64,000 bases of DNA from Amycolatopsis cihanbeyliensis (GTDB lineage: Bacteria > Actinomycetota > Actinomycetes > Mycobacteriales > Pseudonocardiaceae), in contig NZ_VFML01000001.1 of assembly GCF_006715045.1 (NCBI RefSeq), forward strand, positions 2,200,501 to 2,264,500. Direction: 5' to 3'. The position numbers were made by a program, and so were the translations under genes. Under the pieces are notes generated by a model, which worked only from the letters and a program-made list of their open reading frames with translations, ran no database searches and was not told the origin of the DNA. This document shows, piece by piece, positions 44,916 through 54,059 of the stretch (position 1 is its first letter; every line of letters begins with the position of its first letter).

Positions 44916-47822
44916 ATGACCTATGCGGTCCGGGCGGGCGGCACCGGCACGGTTTCCCATCCCCCGGTACTGACCACCTCCCCGGTGCTGGTGGACAGAT
45001 CCGTGGAGCTGCACACCCTGCTGGCGGTGGTGACCAGCCCCGCCTCGGTGGCCTTCGTGGAGGGCGAGGCCGGGGTCGGTAAGACCCGGCTGGTCGGTGA
45101 GCTGCTGGCCCAGCCGGAGCTGGCGGTGTTCCGGCCGCTGGTCGGGCACTGCCAGCAACTGCGCGAACCGTTCCCCTACGGCGCCGTACTGGACGCCCTG
45201 CGCAAGGCGGGCACCGGCGCCGTGGATCCGGCGACGCTCAGCCCGGTCGCCGGGTCGCTACGCCCGTACCTCCCGGAGCTGGCCGAGGTACTGCCCTGCC
45301 AGCCGGAGCGGCTGGTGGACGCCCGAGCCGAGCGGCACCGGCTGTTCCGCGCCGCCAGGGAACTACTCGGCGCGCTTGGCGACGTCCTGCTGATCATCGA
45401 GGACCTGCACTGGGCCGACGACGGCTCCCGCCAGCTACTGCGCTTCCTGCTCGCGGATCAGCCACGCAGCCTGCGCCTGCTGCTCACCTACCGGCTGGAG
45501 GAGGCCCCCGGCGGCATCCCGCTCGGCGCAGCGCACCGCCCGGCCTGCGACGGCACCAGCGCGACGGTGCGGGTACGCGCGCTGGACGTGGACGGGGTCC
45601 GCCGCCTCGCCTCGGCGATCCTCACCGAGGCGGAGGTCACCCCTGCCTTCGCGGGCAAGCTGCACGAGCGCACCGCCGGCATCCCGTTCGTGGTCGAGGA
45701 GACGCTCGGTGCCCTGCGGGACCCGCGGGGCGCGGTGCGGGCCGACGGCGCGACCGCGCAGAAGCTGCTGGACGCCGTCGAGGTACCGAGCCTGCTGCGG
45801 GAGGCGATGCTGGAACGGCTCGGCGGCCTCCCGCTGGTGACCCGCAGGCTGGTCCAGGCGGCCGCCGTCCTCGGCTCCCCGGCCCGGGGGGAGCTGATCG
45901 CCGAGGTGGCCGGGGTGCCCGAGCACAGGCTGCGCGCCGCGCTGGCCGACGCGCGGGCGGCGAACGTGCTGCTCGAGGTCGGCGAGTTCGAGTACGGCTT
46001 CCGGCACGCCCTCGCCCAGCAGGCGGTCTACCGCACCCTGACCGCGCCGGACCGGGTGCGCCTGCACCAGCGGGCCGTCGACGCGCTGGGCACCGTCGAA
46101 CCCGCCCCGCTGCTACAGCTTGCCGAGCATGCCCGCAAGGCGGGCCGCCGCGCCGACTGGCTGCGGCACGCCGAGGCGGCCGCGGACCGGGCGAGCGGCG
46201 CGGGCGACGCGACCACCGCGACCGCCACCCTGCGCGTGCTGCTGGCCGAGTCGACGCTCACCCCGGCCGACGCCGACCGGCTGGCGCACAAGTTCAGCCA
46301 GGTCGCTTTCGCCGGGCTGGCCCAGCACGAGGTCTCCGCGGCGCTGGAGAAGCTGCTGGGCGACGAGCGGCTGTCCCACCCGGTGCGCGGCGAGGTGCGG
46401 CTGAGCCTGGGCCTGCTGCTGATCCGGCAGGCCGACTCGCTGGAAGCGGCCAGGGTGGAACTGGCACTGGCGGCCGCCGAGCTGCGCGAACGTCCCGCAC
46501 TGCGGGCCAAGGCGATGGCCGTGCTGGCCCAGCCCTACGTCGGCACCACCCCGCTGGCCGAGCATCTGCCGTGGATGGCCGAAGTGGACCGGATCACCGA
46601 GCAGTCCGCGGACCGGACCATGGTGACCGGGCTGCTGGCCAACACGGTCAGCTCCCGGTTGATGACCGGCGACCCCACCGCCTGGGAGCAGGTCGAGCGG
46701 CTGCCCGCCGAGGTGGAAAGCACGGAGGAGCAGAGCCAGCTCGCCCGGGTGTACTGCAACCTGGCCGACGCCTGCTCCTGGATCGGGTACCACGAGCACG
46801 CCGGCCGCCACCTGCGGCGCGGGACGCGGCTGGCCGCCGACTGCGGTTCCCCGTTCGTGGTCAGCACGGCACGCTCCACCCAGGCACATGTTGACCTGCT
46901 CACCGGACGCTGGCCGGGTCTCACCGAACGTGCCGAGCGGCTGCTGGAGGAATACCGGGAGATCCTTCCGGTGGCCAGCGAGCTGCACCTGGTACTCGGC
47001 TCGCTCGCGGCCGCCAAGGGCGAGTGGGACCGGGCCGCACAGCATTTCGCGGAGACCGGGATCGAGCATCCGGAGAACGCCTTCACCCCGGTGGTGCTCG
47101 CCGCGCACGCGGGCATGATCACCATGCTCACCGCGCGGGAGGAGCACGCCGCCGCCCTGGCCGAGGTGGACCGGGCCCTGCGGGTGCTGCGCCGCAAGGC
47201 GGTCTGGGCCTGGTGCGGCGAGTTGCTGCCCGCGGCCGTGGACGCCTGCTGCCACGCGGGCGAGCCCGCCAGGGCGCTGGCCCTGACCGACGAGTTGGAC
47301 GCCGCCTCGGCCGAGCTGGACGCGCCGATCCTGCAGGCGGGGCTGGCGTTGTGCCGCGGGATACTGGCCACGGACCGGGGCGCGCAGACCGAGGCTGCCG
47401 AGCTGTTCGACGCCGCTCGAGCCCACTACACCGCGCTGCCCGCCCCCTACCTCGCCGCGCTCGCCACCGAACGGCTGGCCGCCTGCCGGCTCGACCTCGG
47501 TGCCCGGCAGGACGCCGAGGAGTTCGCGCGGCTCGCCGAGACCTTCGACACGCTGGGCGCCACCCGGGACGCCGCCCGCTGCAGGCACCTGCTGCGGGCG
47601 AAGGGGGCGACCCAGCCGTCCCGGCGCGGCAGGCGAGGCTACGGGGACGAGCTGTCCCCGCGGGAACGTGATGTCGCCAACCTGCTCACCGACGGCCGGA
47701 CCAACCGGGAGATCGCCGAGGTGCTGTTCCTTTCCCGGCGCACCGTCGAGCAGCACGTCTCCAGCGTGCTGCGCAAGCTCAAGGTCGGGTCCCGGGCCGA
47801 GTTGCTCCAGCGGCAGCACTAA
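44916..47822 (+). CDS. LAL-type LuxR regulator with AAA ATPase domain
   Basis: A 968-aa regulator of the MalT/LAL type. The N-terminal ATPase has Walker A GEAGVGKTR (50-58) and Walker B VLLIIEDLHWAD (157-168). The middle, about 350-890, is helical and TPR-like (AAQHFAETGIEHPENAF). The C-terminal LuxR HTH at about 905-965 reads LSPRERDVANLLTDGRTNRE with LFLSRRTVEQHVSSVLRKLK. I chose the ATG at 44916 because GGGAG lies 5 nt upstream; a GTG at 44895 lacks one. It is divergent from the subtilase pair, which it may regulate. Confidence 0.92.
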   Translation: MTYAVRAGGTGTVSHPPVLTTSPVLVDRSVELHTLLAVVTSPASVAFVEGEAGVGKTRLVGELLAQPELAVFRPLVGHCQQLREPFPYGAVLDALRKAGTGAVDPATLSPVAGSLRPYLPELAEVLPCQPERLVDARAERHRLFRAARELLGALGDVLLIIEDLHWADDGSRQLLRFLLADQPRSLRLLLTYRLEEAPGGIPLGAAHRPACDGTSATVRVRALDVDGVRRLASAILTEAEVTPAFAGKLHERTAGIPFVVEETLGALRDPRGAVRADGATAQKLLDAVEVPSLLREAMLERLGGLPLVTRRLVQAAAVLGSPARGELIAEVAGVPEHRLRAALADARAANVLLEVGEFEYGFRHALAQQAVYRTLTAPDRVRLHQRAVDALGTVEPAPLLQLAEHARKAGRRADWLRHAEAAADRASGAGDATTATATLRVLLAESTLTPADADRLAHKFSQVAFAGLAQHEVSAALEKLLGDERLSHPVRGEVRLSLGLLLIRQADSLEAARVELALAAAELRERPALRAKAMAVLAQPYVGTTPLAEHLPWMAEVDRITEQSADRTMVTGLLANTVSSRLMTGDPTAWEQVERLPAEVESTEEQSQLARVYCNLADACSWIGYHEHAGRHLRRGTRLAADCGSPFVVSTARSTQAHVDLLTGRWPGLTERAERLLEEYREILPVASELHLVLGSLAAAKGEWDRAAQHFAETGIEHPENAFTPVVLAAHAGMITMLTAREEHAAALAEVDRALRVLRRKAVWAWCGELLPAAVDACCHAGEPARALALTDELDAASAELDAPILQAGLALCRGILATDRGAQTEAAELFDAARAHYTALPAPYLAALATERLAACRLDLGARQDAEEFARLAETFDTLGATRDAARCRHLLRAKGATQPSRRGRRGYGDELSPRERDVANLLTDGRTNREIAEVLFLSRRTVEQHVSSVLRKLKVGSRAELLQRQH

Positions 47823-48008
47823 TTCGATTGCGCGTCCCGGGCCTGGCCGGCAGAGTGGACGCGTCCTGGTGGAACCGGCTGGCACGCCGGTGGAGTGGAA
47901 GGAGGAGCCCGATGTCGATCGCCGTCCAGGGCGTCACCTTCGCCCACCCATCCGCCCCGCCTGGTTGAGCGATCCCGGGTGGGGCCCGCCGAGGAGGACA
48001 ACCCACCC

Positions 48009-48890
48009 ATGCACCAGCCAGAACCGTCCCGCAGCGGCCGGCTCACCGAGACCGAACGGCAGCGGCTCGCGAAGCTGCGCGCGGACGCCTACACCGAGAC
48101 CGAACTACCCGGCGGCGCCGACCGCTGGTCCACCTGGGCCGACGGCGAGCAGGGGCCACTGCCCCGACCCGGCTGGGTGGTGACCGAGCTCGCCGCCGTG
48201 GACACCGAGCTCGGCGTGCTGAAAACCGGCAAGGAAGCCGAGGTCCACCTGCTCCGGCGCGGCCTTCCGGACGGGTCGCGGGAATGCCTGCTGGCCGCGA
48301 AGCGCTACCGCGCCGCCGAGCACCGGCTGTTCCACCGGGACACCGGCTACCTCGAGGGCAGGCGGATGCGCCGCTCGCGGGAGACGAGGGCGATCCGCAA
48401 CCGCAGTGCCTTCGGCCGCAACCTGATCGCCGAGCAGTGGGCCAACGCCGAGTTCGCGGCGTTGTGCGCGTTGTGGCGGATCGGCGCGCCGGTGCCCTAC
48501 CCGGTGCAGCGCGAGGGCACCGAACTGCTGCTGGAGTTCGTCGGCGTGGCCGACGGCACCGCGGCGCCCCGGCTGGCCGAGCTGCGGCCGGGGCCCGGGG
48601 AGCTGCGCGACCTGTGGCACCAGACCACGATGGCGCTGGAGCTGCTGGCCAGCACCGGTTACTGCCACGGCGACCTCTCCGCCTACAACATCCTCGTGCA
48701 CCAGGACCGGATCACGCTGATCGACCTGCCGCAGGTGGTCGACCTGGCAATGAACCCGAACGGGCCGGGTTTCCTGGAACGTGATGTGCGGAACGTGACC
48801 AACTGGTTCGCGGCCCGCGGCCTACCCGCGAACCTCGCCGACGCCGACCTGCTGCTGGGGGACCTGCACGCGGCGGCGGGGCTGCCGTGA
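48009..48890 (+). CDS. RIO1-like serine/threonine protein kinase
   Basis: A 293-aa atypical kinase. The P-loop region is VLKTGKEAEVHLLRRG (about 70-85), the ATP-anchoring Lys is probably Lys98 (LLAAKRYR), the catalytic loop YCHGDLSAYNILV has Asp222 and Asn227, and the metal-binding Asp239 is in TLIDLPQVVD (the RIO equivalent of DFG). Bacterial RIO1 proteins are of uncertain role, possibly ribosome-related. The next gene is a DEAD-box helicase, which is consistent with an RNA/ribosome theme. A frame upstream to 47895 is less likely to be coding. Confidence 0.88.
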   Translation: MHQPEPSRSGRLTETERQRLAKLRADAYTETELPGGADRWSTWADGEQGPLPRPGWVVTELAAVDTELGVLKTGKEAEVHLLRRGLPDGSRECLLAAKRYRAAEHRLFHRDTGYLEGRRMRRSRETRAIRNRSAFGRNLIAEQWANAEFAALCALWRIGAPVPYPVQREGTELLLEFVGVADGTAAPRLAELRPGPGELRDLWHQTTMALELLASTGYCHGDLSAYNILVHQDRITLIDLPQVVDLAMNPNGPGFLERDVRNVTNWFAARGLPANLADADLLLGDLHAAAGLP

Positions 48891-49107
48891 GGTACAGTGG
48901 TGACACACCGCAATCGGCGCGCATTCGCGTGGCCGTCGCCGACCGATCGGCATGCGGTGCCCCACACACCCATCAACGGCGCGTGGTACCAGCGAGGACA
49001 TCACGCACCGGGTTCGTCCCTGTGAACGCCCACTGCACCACCAGTTCGCCCTGCCTGCGCGCGGGCAGCCGGGCCTCCTTGCGACGTGCCACGTCCGAGA
49101 GGCATTT
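48891..49107 (+). promoter_or_regulatory. 217-nt leader of the DEAD-box helicase gene
   Basis: No gene is apparent. The region follows a TACAGT hexamer at about 48893 and contains several short inverted repeats (for example CGCGCATTCGCGTG). Long structured leaders are typical of cold-inducible helicase genes, so a cis-acting RNA element is possible. The frame is open here but the sequence has no coding character before 49108. Confidence 0.4.
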
Positions 49108-50490
49108 GTGACCGTCACCCTCGATCCGAGTACCCAGATCACTTCCTTCGCCGAGCTCAACCTGCCCGAGCCGCTGCTGCGCACGCTGCGCAAGAACGGG
49201 ATGACCAGCCCGTTCCCGATTCAGGCCGCGACCCTGCCGGACGCGCTGGCCGGCCGGGACATGCTGGGCCGCGCCCAGACCGGCTCCGGCAAGACCCTCG
49301 CCTTCGGCCTCGCGCTGCTGGCCAGGCTGGACGGCGGCAAGGCCCAACCGCAGCGGCCGCGCGCGCTGGTCCTGGTGCCGACCAGGGAACTGGCCATGCA
49401 GGTGGCCGACGCGCTGATCCCGCTGGCCAAGGCGTTGGGCCTGTGGTGCCGTACCGCCGTGGGCGGGATGTCCTTCCTGCGGCAGTCCGAGGCGCTGAAC
49501 CGCGGCGTCGACCTGCTGATCGCCACCCCGGGCCGGCTGTCCGACCACGTGCGCCAGGGCACCTGCTCGCTGGCGGAGGTGGACTTCGTCGCGCTGGACG
49601 AGGCCGACCAGATGGCCGACATGGGCTTCCTGCCCCAGGTGCGGGAGATCCTCGACCGCACCCCCTCCGACGGGCAACGGCTGCTGTTCTCCGCGACGCT
49701 GGACGGGGACGTGGCGAAACTGGTCAAGGCGTACCTGACCGACCCGGTGACGCACTCGGTCGCGCCGGTCACCGCGAGCATCACCACCATGGAGCATCAC
49801 CAGCTGCAGGTCAGCCACCAGGACAAGCAGGCCGTGATCACCGAGATCGGTGCCAGGCAGGGGCGCACGATCATGTTCGTGCGCACCAAGCACCACGTCG
49901 ACCGGCTCACCACGAAGCTGCGCGCCAGCGGGGTGGCCGCTGCGGCGCTGCACGGCGGCAAGACCCAGGGGCAACGCAACCGGGTGCTGGCCGCGTTCAA
50001 GGACGGCAGCACCCCGGTGCTGGTCGCGACCGATGTGGCCGCCCGCGGGATCCACGTGGACGATGTGAGCCTGGTGTTGCACGTCGACCCGCCCGCCGAC
50101 CACAAGGACTACCTGCACCGGGCGGGGCGCACCGCGCGGGCGGGCGCCTCCGGCACCGTGGTCACGCTGGTCACCCACGACCAGCGGCGGCCCATGCGCC
50201 GGTTGATCGAACGGGCCGGGGTCAAGCCTTCCTACGCCACCGTGCGGCCCGGCGACGCGGAGCTGGCCCGGATCACCGGTGCCCGCACGCCGAGTGGCGA
50301 GCCCGTGGTGGAGCAGCCTCAGCCGCAACGGCACAAGCCACGCCCGCAGGGCTTCGGCGGTCGGCGCGGTGCGCAGGGCGGCGGAGGCCAGGGCAAGGGC
50401 CGTCCCGGCTTCGGGCCGCGGCGCAAGCCCGCGCAGCGCGGCGGGCGTGGCCCCGGCCGGCGACACGCCACCAGCACCGAGGGGTCGTAA
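49108..50490 (+). CDS. DEAD-box ATP-dependent RNA helicase
   Basis: A 460-aa helicase. The Q motif (ITSFAELNLPEPLLRTL...FPIQ) is followed by motif I AQTGSGKT (56-63), Ia VPTRELAMQV, Ib TPGRL, II DEAD (165-168), III FSAT, V ATDVAARGIHV and VI HRAGRTARAG. The tail from about 375 is Arg/Gly/Pro/Gln-rich (GFGGRRGAQGGGGQGKGRPG), typical of RNA-binding extensions such as in RhlE-type enzymes. The GTG at 49108 follows GAGAGG and matches the usual N-terminus. It probably unwinds structured mRNA or rRNA, for example in the cold. Confidence 0.94.
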   Translation: MTVTLDPSTQITSFAELNLPEPLLRTLRKNGMTSPFPIQAATLPDALAGRDMLGRAQTGSGKTLAFGLALLARLDGGKAQPQRPRALVLVPTRELAMQVADALIPLAKALGLWCRTAVGGMSFLRQSEALNRGVDLLIATPGRLSDHVRQGTCSLAEVDFVALDEADQMADMGFLPQVREILDRTPSDGQRLLFSATLDGDVAKLVKAYLTDPVTHSVAPVTASITTMEHHQLQVSHQDKQAVITEIGARQGRTIMFVRTKHHVDRLTTKLRASGVAAAALHGGKTQGQRNRVLAAFKDGSTPVLVATDVAARGIHVDDVSLVLHVDPPADHKDYLHRAGRTARAGASGTVVTLVTHDQRRPMRRLIERAGVKPSYATVRPGDAELARITGARTPSGEPVVEQPQPQRHKPRPQGFGGRRGAQGGGGQGKGRPGFGPRRKPAQRGGRGPGRRHATSTEGS

Positions 50491-50524
50491 CCCGCCTGCG
50501 GCCGGCGATGCGAGACTGCCGGGT

Positions 50525-51721
50525 GTGAACGCACCAGGCTCCGTCGTCCGGACAGCGCCGGCCTCCTCGCCCGAGCAGGTCTTCGACTGGCTCGACGAGG
50601 AGGCCGCGAAGCGTGCCGAGGCCGGCCTCGTACGGCGGCTGCGGCCCCGTACGGCCGACGTCGGGGAACTCGACCTCGCCGGTAACGACTATCTCGGGCT
50701 GGCGAGGGACAAGCGGGTGGCCGGCGCCACGGCCGCCGCCGCGCTACGCTGGGGCGCGGGTTCGACCGGCTCCCGGCTGGTCACCGGCTCCACCGAGCTG
50801 CACGCCGAGCTGGAACACGAGCTGGCCAGGTTCACCGGCGCCCAGGCGGCGCTGGTGTTCTCCTCCGGGTTCACCGCGAACCTCGGCGCCGTCACCGCGT
50901 TGTCCGGAGCGGAGTCGGCGATCGTGACCGACAAGTACATTCACGCCTCGCTGATCGAGGGCTGCCGGCTCTCCCGCGCCGAGGTGGCCGCGGTGGCACA
51001 TGCCGACCCGGCGGCGGTGCGGCACGCGCTGGCCACCCGGCGCCGGAACCGGGCGCTGATGGTCACCGACTCGGTCTTCTCGGTGGACGGCGACCTTGCC
51101 CCCCTGCCCGAGCTTGCCGCCGCCTGCCGCGAGCAGGGGGCCGCGCTGCTGGTGGACGACGCGCACGGGATCGGCGTGCTCGGCGAGGGCGGCCGGGGCG
51201 CGGTGCACGAGGCCGGCCTCGCCGACGCGCCGGACGTGGTGACCACGATCACGCTGTCCAAGGCGCTCGGCGCGCAGGGCGGCGCGGTACTCGGGCCGCG
51301 CAGGGTCATCCGGCACCTGGTCGACACCGCACGCAGCTTCATCTTCGACACCGGACTCGCCCCTGGCAGCGCGGCCGCGGCGTTGACCGCGCTCGGGGTG
51401 CTACGCGCCGAGCCGGAGCTGGCCACCACGGTGCGGGAGGCGGCGGGCAACCTCGCCGAGCGGCTCGGTGCGGCCGGGTTCGTCGTCGGCGCCCCCGCCG
51501 CGGCCGTGGTCTCGGTGCGAGCCCCGACCCCGGAGGACGCCGTCGGCTGGGCGGCGCGCTGCGCCGAACTGGGCGTGCGGGTGGGCTGCTTCCGCCCGCC
51601 TTCGGTGCCGGACGGCATCTCCCGGCTGCGGTTGACCGCGCGGGCCGACCTCACCGAGTCCGACCTGGACAAGGCGGTCGGCGTCATCACCGAAACCGCG
51701 CCGGAGCGGGCCCGCGGCTGA
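50525..51721 (+). CDS. bioF: 8-amino-7-oxononanoate synthase (biotin synthesis)
   Basis: A 398-aa PLP enzyme of the alpha-oxoamine synthase family, condensing pimeloyl-ACP/CoA with L-alanine. Features: NDYLGLARDKRV, the substrate region GSTGSRLVTGSTELHAELE, cofactor Asp212/His214 (DDAHGIGVLG) and PLP Lys246 (TLSKALGAQGG). The GTG at 50525 gives the normal length. No other bio genes are in the window, so the assignment among BioF and related synthases rests on overall pattern and context elsewhere. Confidence 0.88.
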   Translation: MNAPGSVVRTAPASSPEQVFDWLDEEAAKRAEAGLVRRLRPRTADVGELDLAGNDYLGLARDKRVAGATAAAALRWGAGSTGSRLVTGSTELHAELEHELARFTGAQAALVFSSGFTANLGAVTALSGAESAIVTDKYIHASLIEGCRLSRAEVAAVAHADPAAVRHALATRRRNRALMVTDSVFSVDGDLAPLPELAAACREQGAALLVDDAHGIGVLGEGGRGAVHEAGLADAPDVVTTITLSKALGAQGGAVLGPRRVIRHLVDTARSFIFDTGLAPGSAAAALTALGVLRAEPELATTVREAAGNLAERLGAAGFVVGAPAAAVVSVRAPTPEDAVGWAARCAELGVRVGCFRPPSVPDGISRLRLTARADLTESDLDKAVGVITETAPERARG

Positions 51722-51749
51722 CCGGCCGGGTTCCCGGCTCCGGCCGCCA

Positions 51750-52202
51750 TCAGCCGCGGCGGGTCTTGCGCTCACGTCGTGGGCCGATCACCTGCGCGAT
51801 CGCGACAAGCACAACACCAGGGAACGCGATCAGGAACTCGTGCTCGGCTACCTGAGCCAACCTCGCCGCGCCACCCGACATCATGCGGAGCTCGCGGTCG
51901 CAGGTCAGCGTGCCTACGCGGTCGGGCGGCGTGAACGTCGTCCCCTGCAAGAAGGACCGGCCGCGCGGCTCGGTGCCGAAGCGCTGCGCGGAGCCGCCCT
52001 CACCAGTGAACACGCAGTTCGTGGCGAGCCGATCCGCGACGAGATACCGATCGCTGGTGTCACCTCGCGGGATCGCCACGCCGCCCGCTCCCACCATCGG
52101 CGCAGCCAGCCGAGCATACGCCGCGGTCAGCACGAGGAAGGCGATCAGCGCAACCCCGAGCACGCGCATCGCCCACCGCACGGCCGCCACCCAACTGTGC
52201 AC
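51750..52202 (-). CDS. Two-helix membrane protein of unknown function
   Basis: A 150-aa protein with transmembrane helices at about 11-34 (MRVLGVALIAFLVLTAAYARL) and 122-140 (EFLIAFPGVVLVAIAQVIG). The external loop between them has two Cys (ATNCVFTGEGG, TLTCDREL) that could pair. It ends with a basic tail RRERKTRRG. No family recognised. It is convergent with bioF. Confidence 0.7.
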   Translation of the reverse strand: MHSWVAAVRWAMRVLGVALIAFLVLTAAYARLAAPMVGAGGVAIPRGDTSDRYLVADRLATNCVFTGEGGSAQRFGTEPRGRSFLQGTTFTPPDRVGTLTCDRELRMMSGGAARLAQVAEHEFLIAFPGVVLVAIAQVIGPRRERKTRRG

Positions 52203-52285
52203 GATCCCACCGCAGGTTGATCCGCGATCACCGAGCGCGTGGCCTGATCCCCCGACGTTTCCGGTCGGCTACCAGCGCCGTAGTG

Positions 52286-53068
52286 CTAGGGGAAGAGCCG
52301 AGGCTGGGTGCTGTCCCCGATCCGGCCGTCGTAGTGCGCCACCCGGGTGTAGACGCCCGGCTTGCCCGGCTCGCCGCACCCGACGCCCCAGGACACGATC
52401 CCGATCACCGTCGTGCCGGCCAGCAGGGGGCCGCCGGAGTCGCCGGTGCAGGCATCCACCCCGCCCTCGGGAAGGCCGGCGCAGACCATGGTCGTGGGGT
52501 CGTAGTTGCGGAACGCCTGCCCGCAGTCCTGGTCGCTGACGATCGGCAGGGTGGCCCCACGCAACGTGTTCGACCGCGGCCCGCCGTCCGCGGTGCGGCC
52601 CCAGCCGATCACGGTCGCCTCGGCGCCTGCCGTGTACAGCCCCGCGTCGGCGCCGGTCGCCGGGCGCGCGGTGGGGTACCAGAGCATCCGGGACAGGGTC
52701 AACGTGGCGATGTCGTTCCCGGAGCCGGGCGTGCGGTACTCCGGGTGTACCCAGATCGACTCCACCCCGGAGGTCCGGCCCGACTCGGTGCGCTTGTCCT
52801 GCCTGCCGCCGACCACGACCAGGTCGGCGCGGGGCACCGCCTGGGCACAGTGCGCGGCGGTGAGCACCGTGTCCTGCTCGACCAGCACGCCGCCGCAGAA
52901 CTGGCCACCGCGCCGGTCGGTGAGGAAAACGGCGTAGGGGTAGTCCCGGATGGACACCTCGTCACCGCCGACGATGGTGGGCTGGGTGGCCCCTGCCGCC
53001 GGCACGAACAGGGTGGCCGCGAGCAGCGCGATCACTGCCACGGCGGCCCGCCGGTATCTGGTCGCCAT
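52286..53068 (-). CDS. Secreted trypsin-like serine protease (S1)
   Basis: A 260-aa protease. Signal peptide at about 1-27 (AVAVIALLAATLFVPAAGA), short propeptide, mature start IVGGDE at 32. The triad is His73 (LTAAHC), Asp119 (GNDIATL) and Ser211 (CTGDSGGP). Asp205, six residues before the Ser, predicts cleavage after Arg/Lys. Six Cys fit three disulphides (for example FCGG/AAHC). Of two adjacent ATGs I chose the second because of the GGAGG spacing. It is divergent from the M15 lipoprotein gene. Confidence 0.93.
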   Translation of the reverse strand: MATRYRRAAVAVIALLAATLFVPAAGATQPTIVGGDEVSIRDYPYAVFLTDRRGGQFCGGVLVEQDTVLTAAHCAQAVPRADLVVVGGRQDKRTESGRTSGVESIWVHPEYRTPGSGNDIATLTLSRMLWYPTARPATGADAGLYTAGAEATVIGWGRTADGGPRSNTLRGATLPIVSDQDCGQAFRNYDPTTMVCAGLPEGGVDACTGDSGGPLLAGTTVIGIVSWGVGCGEPGKPGVYTRVAHYDGRIGDSTQPRLFP

Positions 53069-53186
53069 CATGCCCCTCCAGGTCTGGCTCGTCGGCGTTC
53101 TCACCCTAATCAGGCCAAGCACCGAACCGGTGTCACTGGATCGGGTGATGTGCACGAGCGATGACCGACTCTGCGAAGCTGGTGGC

Positions 53187-54059
53187 GTGCGAGTACGGGC
53201 CGCGATAGCGCTGCTGGCCGTCGCGACGACGGTAGCGGCGGGGTGCACCGACACCCCACCCCACGCGACCGGACCGTCCGCGAGCCCGACCGTGACGACC
53301 ACCACACCGACCGCCACCCCGGCGGGCGCGGACTCGCCGGCGACCCCGGCCCCGAGCAGCACGCCGAGCTGGCGGGTGGGCGCGCGTGCGCTGCCACTGC
53401 GCCCGGACGGGTACGGCGAGATGCTGCCGACCCCGCCCGAGCTGGTGGAGCGCAGCCTGCCGACCGAGGACCTGCTCCCACCGCCGCGGGACGGCCGCTA
53501 CGCCGCGACCGTCGACCCGGTTCCCGCGGAGGTGTTGCGGCGCAGTACCTGGCAGCCGGACTGCCCGGTCGCGGCCGGTGACCTGCGTTACCTGACGATG
53601 TCCTTCTGGGGTTTCGACGGGCGGGCGCACACCGGGGAGATGCTGGTCAACGCCTCGGCGGCGGAGGCGGTGACCGGGATCTTCGGGAGGTTGTTCGCCG
53701 CCCGGTTCCCACTGGAGGAGATGCGGGTGACCAGGGCCGACGAGCTGGACGCGGCGCCGACCGGTGACGGGAACAACACCACGGCCTTCGTCTGCCGCCC
53801 GATCCGCGGGAAGTCGAACTGGTCGGCCCACGCCCACGGGCTGGCCATCGATGTGAACCCGTTCTGCAACCCCTACCGCTCCGGGGACGTGGTGCTGCCG
53901 GAACTGGCCTCGGCCTACCTGGACCGGTCCCGGGTCCGGCCGGGAATGCTGCTGGCCGGAGGGCCCGCGGTGTCGGCCTTCCGTTCCGCGGGCTGGACCT
54001 GGGGCGGCACCTGGAGCGACCCGGTGGACACCATGCACTTCTCGGCGACGGGGCAGTGA
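53187..54059 (+). CDS. M15-family (VanY-like) peptidase lipoprotein
   Basis: A 290-aa lipoprotein. Signal with lipobox VAAGC (Cys20), a Thr/Pro-rich linker at about 25-62, and a C-terminal zinc peptidase domain with SAHAHGLAIDVNP (His215, Asp222) and DTMHF (His284), the ligand set of peptidase family M15. It would act on peptidoglycan stem peptides outside the membrane. The frame upstream of GTG 53187 is antisense to the trypsin gene and not coding. The stop overlaps the cobQ start by 4 bp. Confidence 0.87.
   Translation: MRVRAAIALLAVATTVAAGCTDTPPHATGPSASPTVTTTTPTATPAGADSPATPAPSSTPSWRVGARALPLRPDGYGEMLPTPPELVERSLPTEDLLPPPRDGRYAATVDPVPAEVLRRSTWQPDCPVAAGDLRYLTMSFWGFDGRAHTGEMLVNASAAEAVTGIFGRLFAARFPLEEMRVTRADELDAAPTGDGNNTTAFVCRPIRGKSNWSAHAHGLAIDVNPFCNPYRSGDVVLPELASAYLDRSRVRPGMLLAGGPAVSAFRSAGWTWGGTWSDPVDTMHFSATGQ

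Noticed and set aside
52950..53186. Upstream extension of the M15 lipoprotein
   Set aside because: It is antisense to the trypsin N-terminus. The GTG at 53187 gives a proper lipobox signal peptide at the N-terminus.
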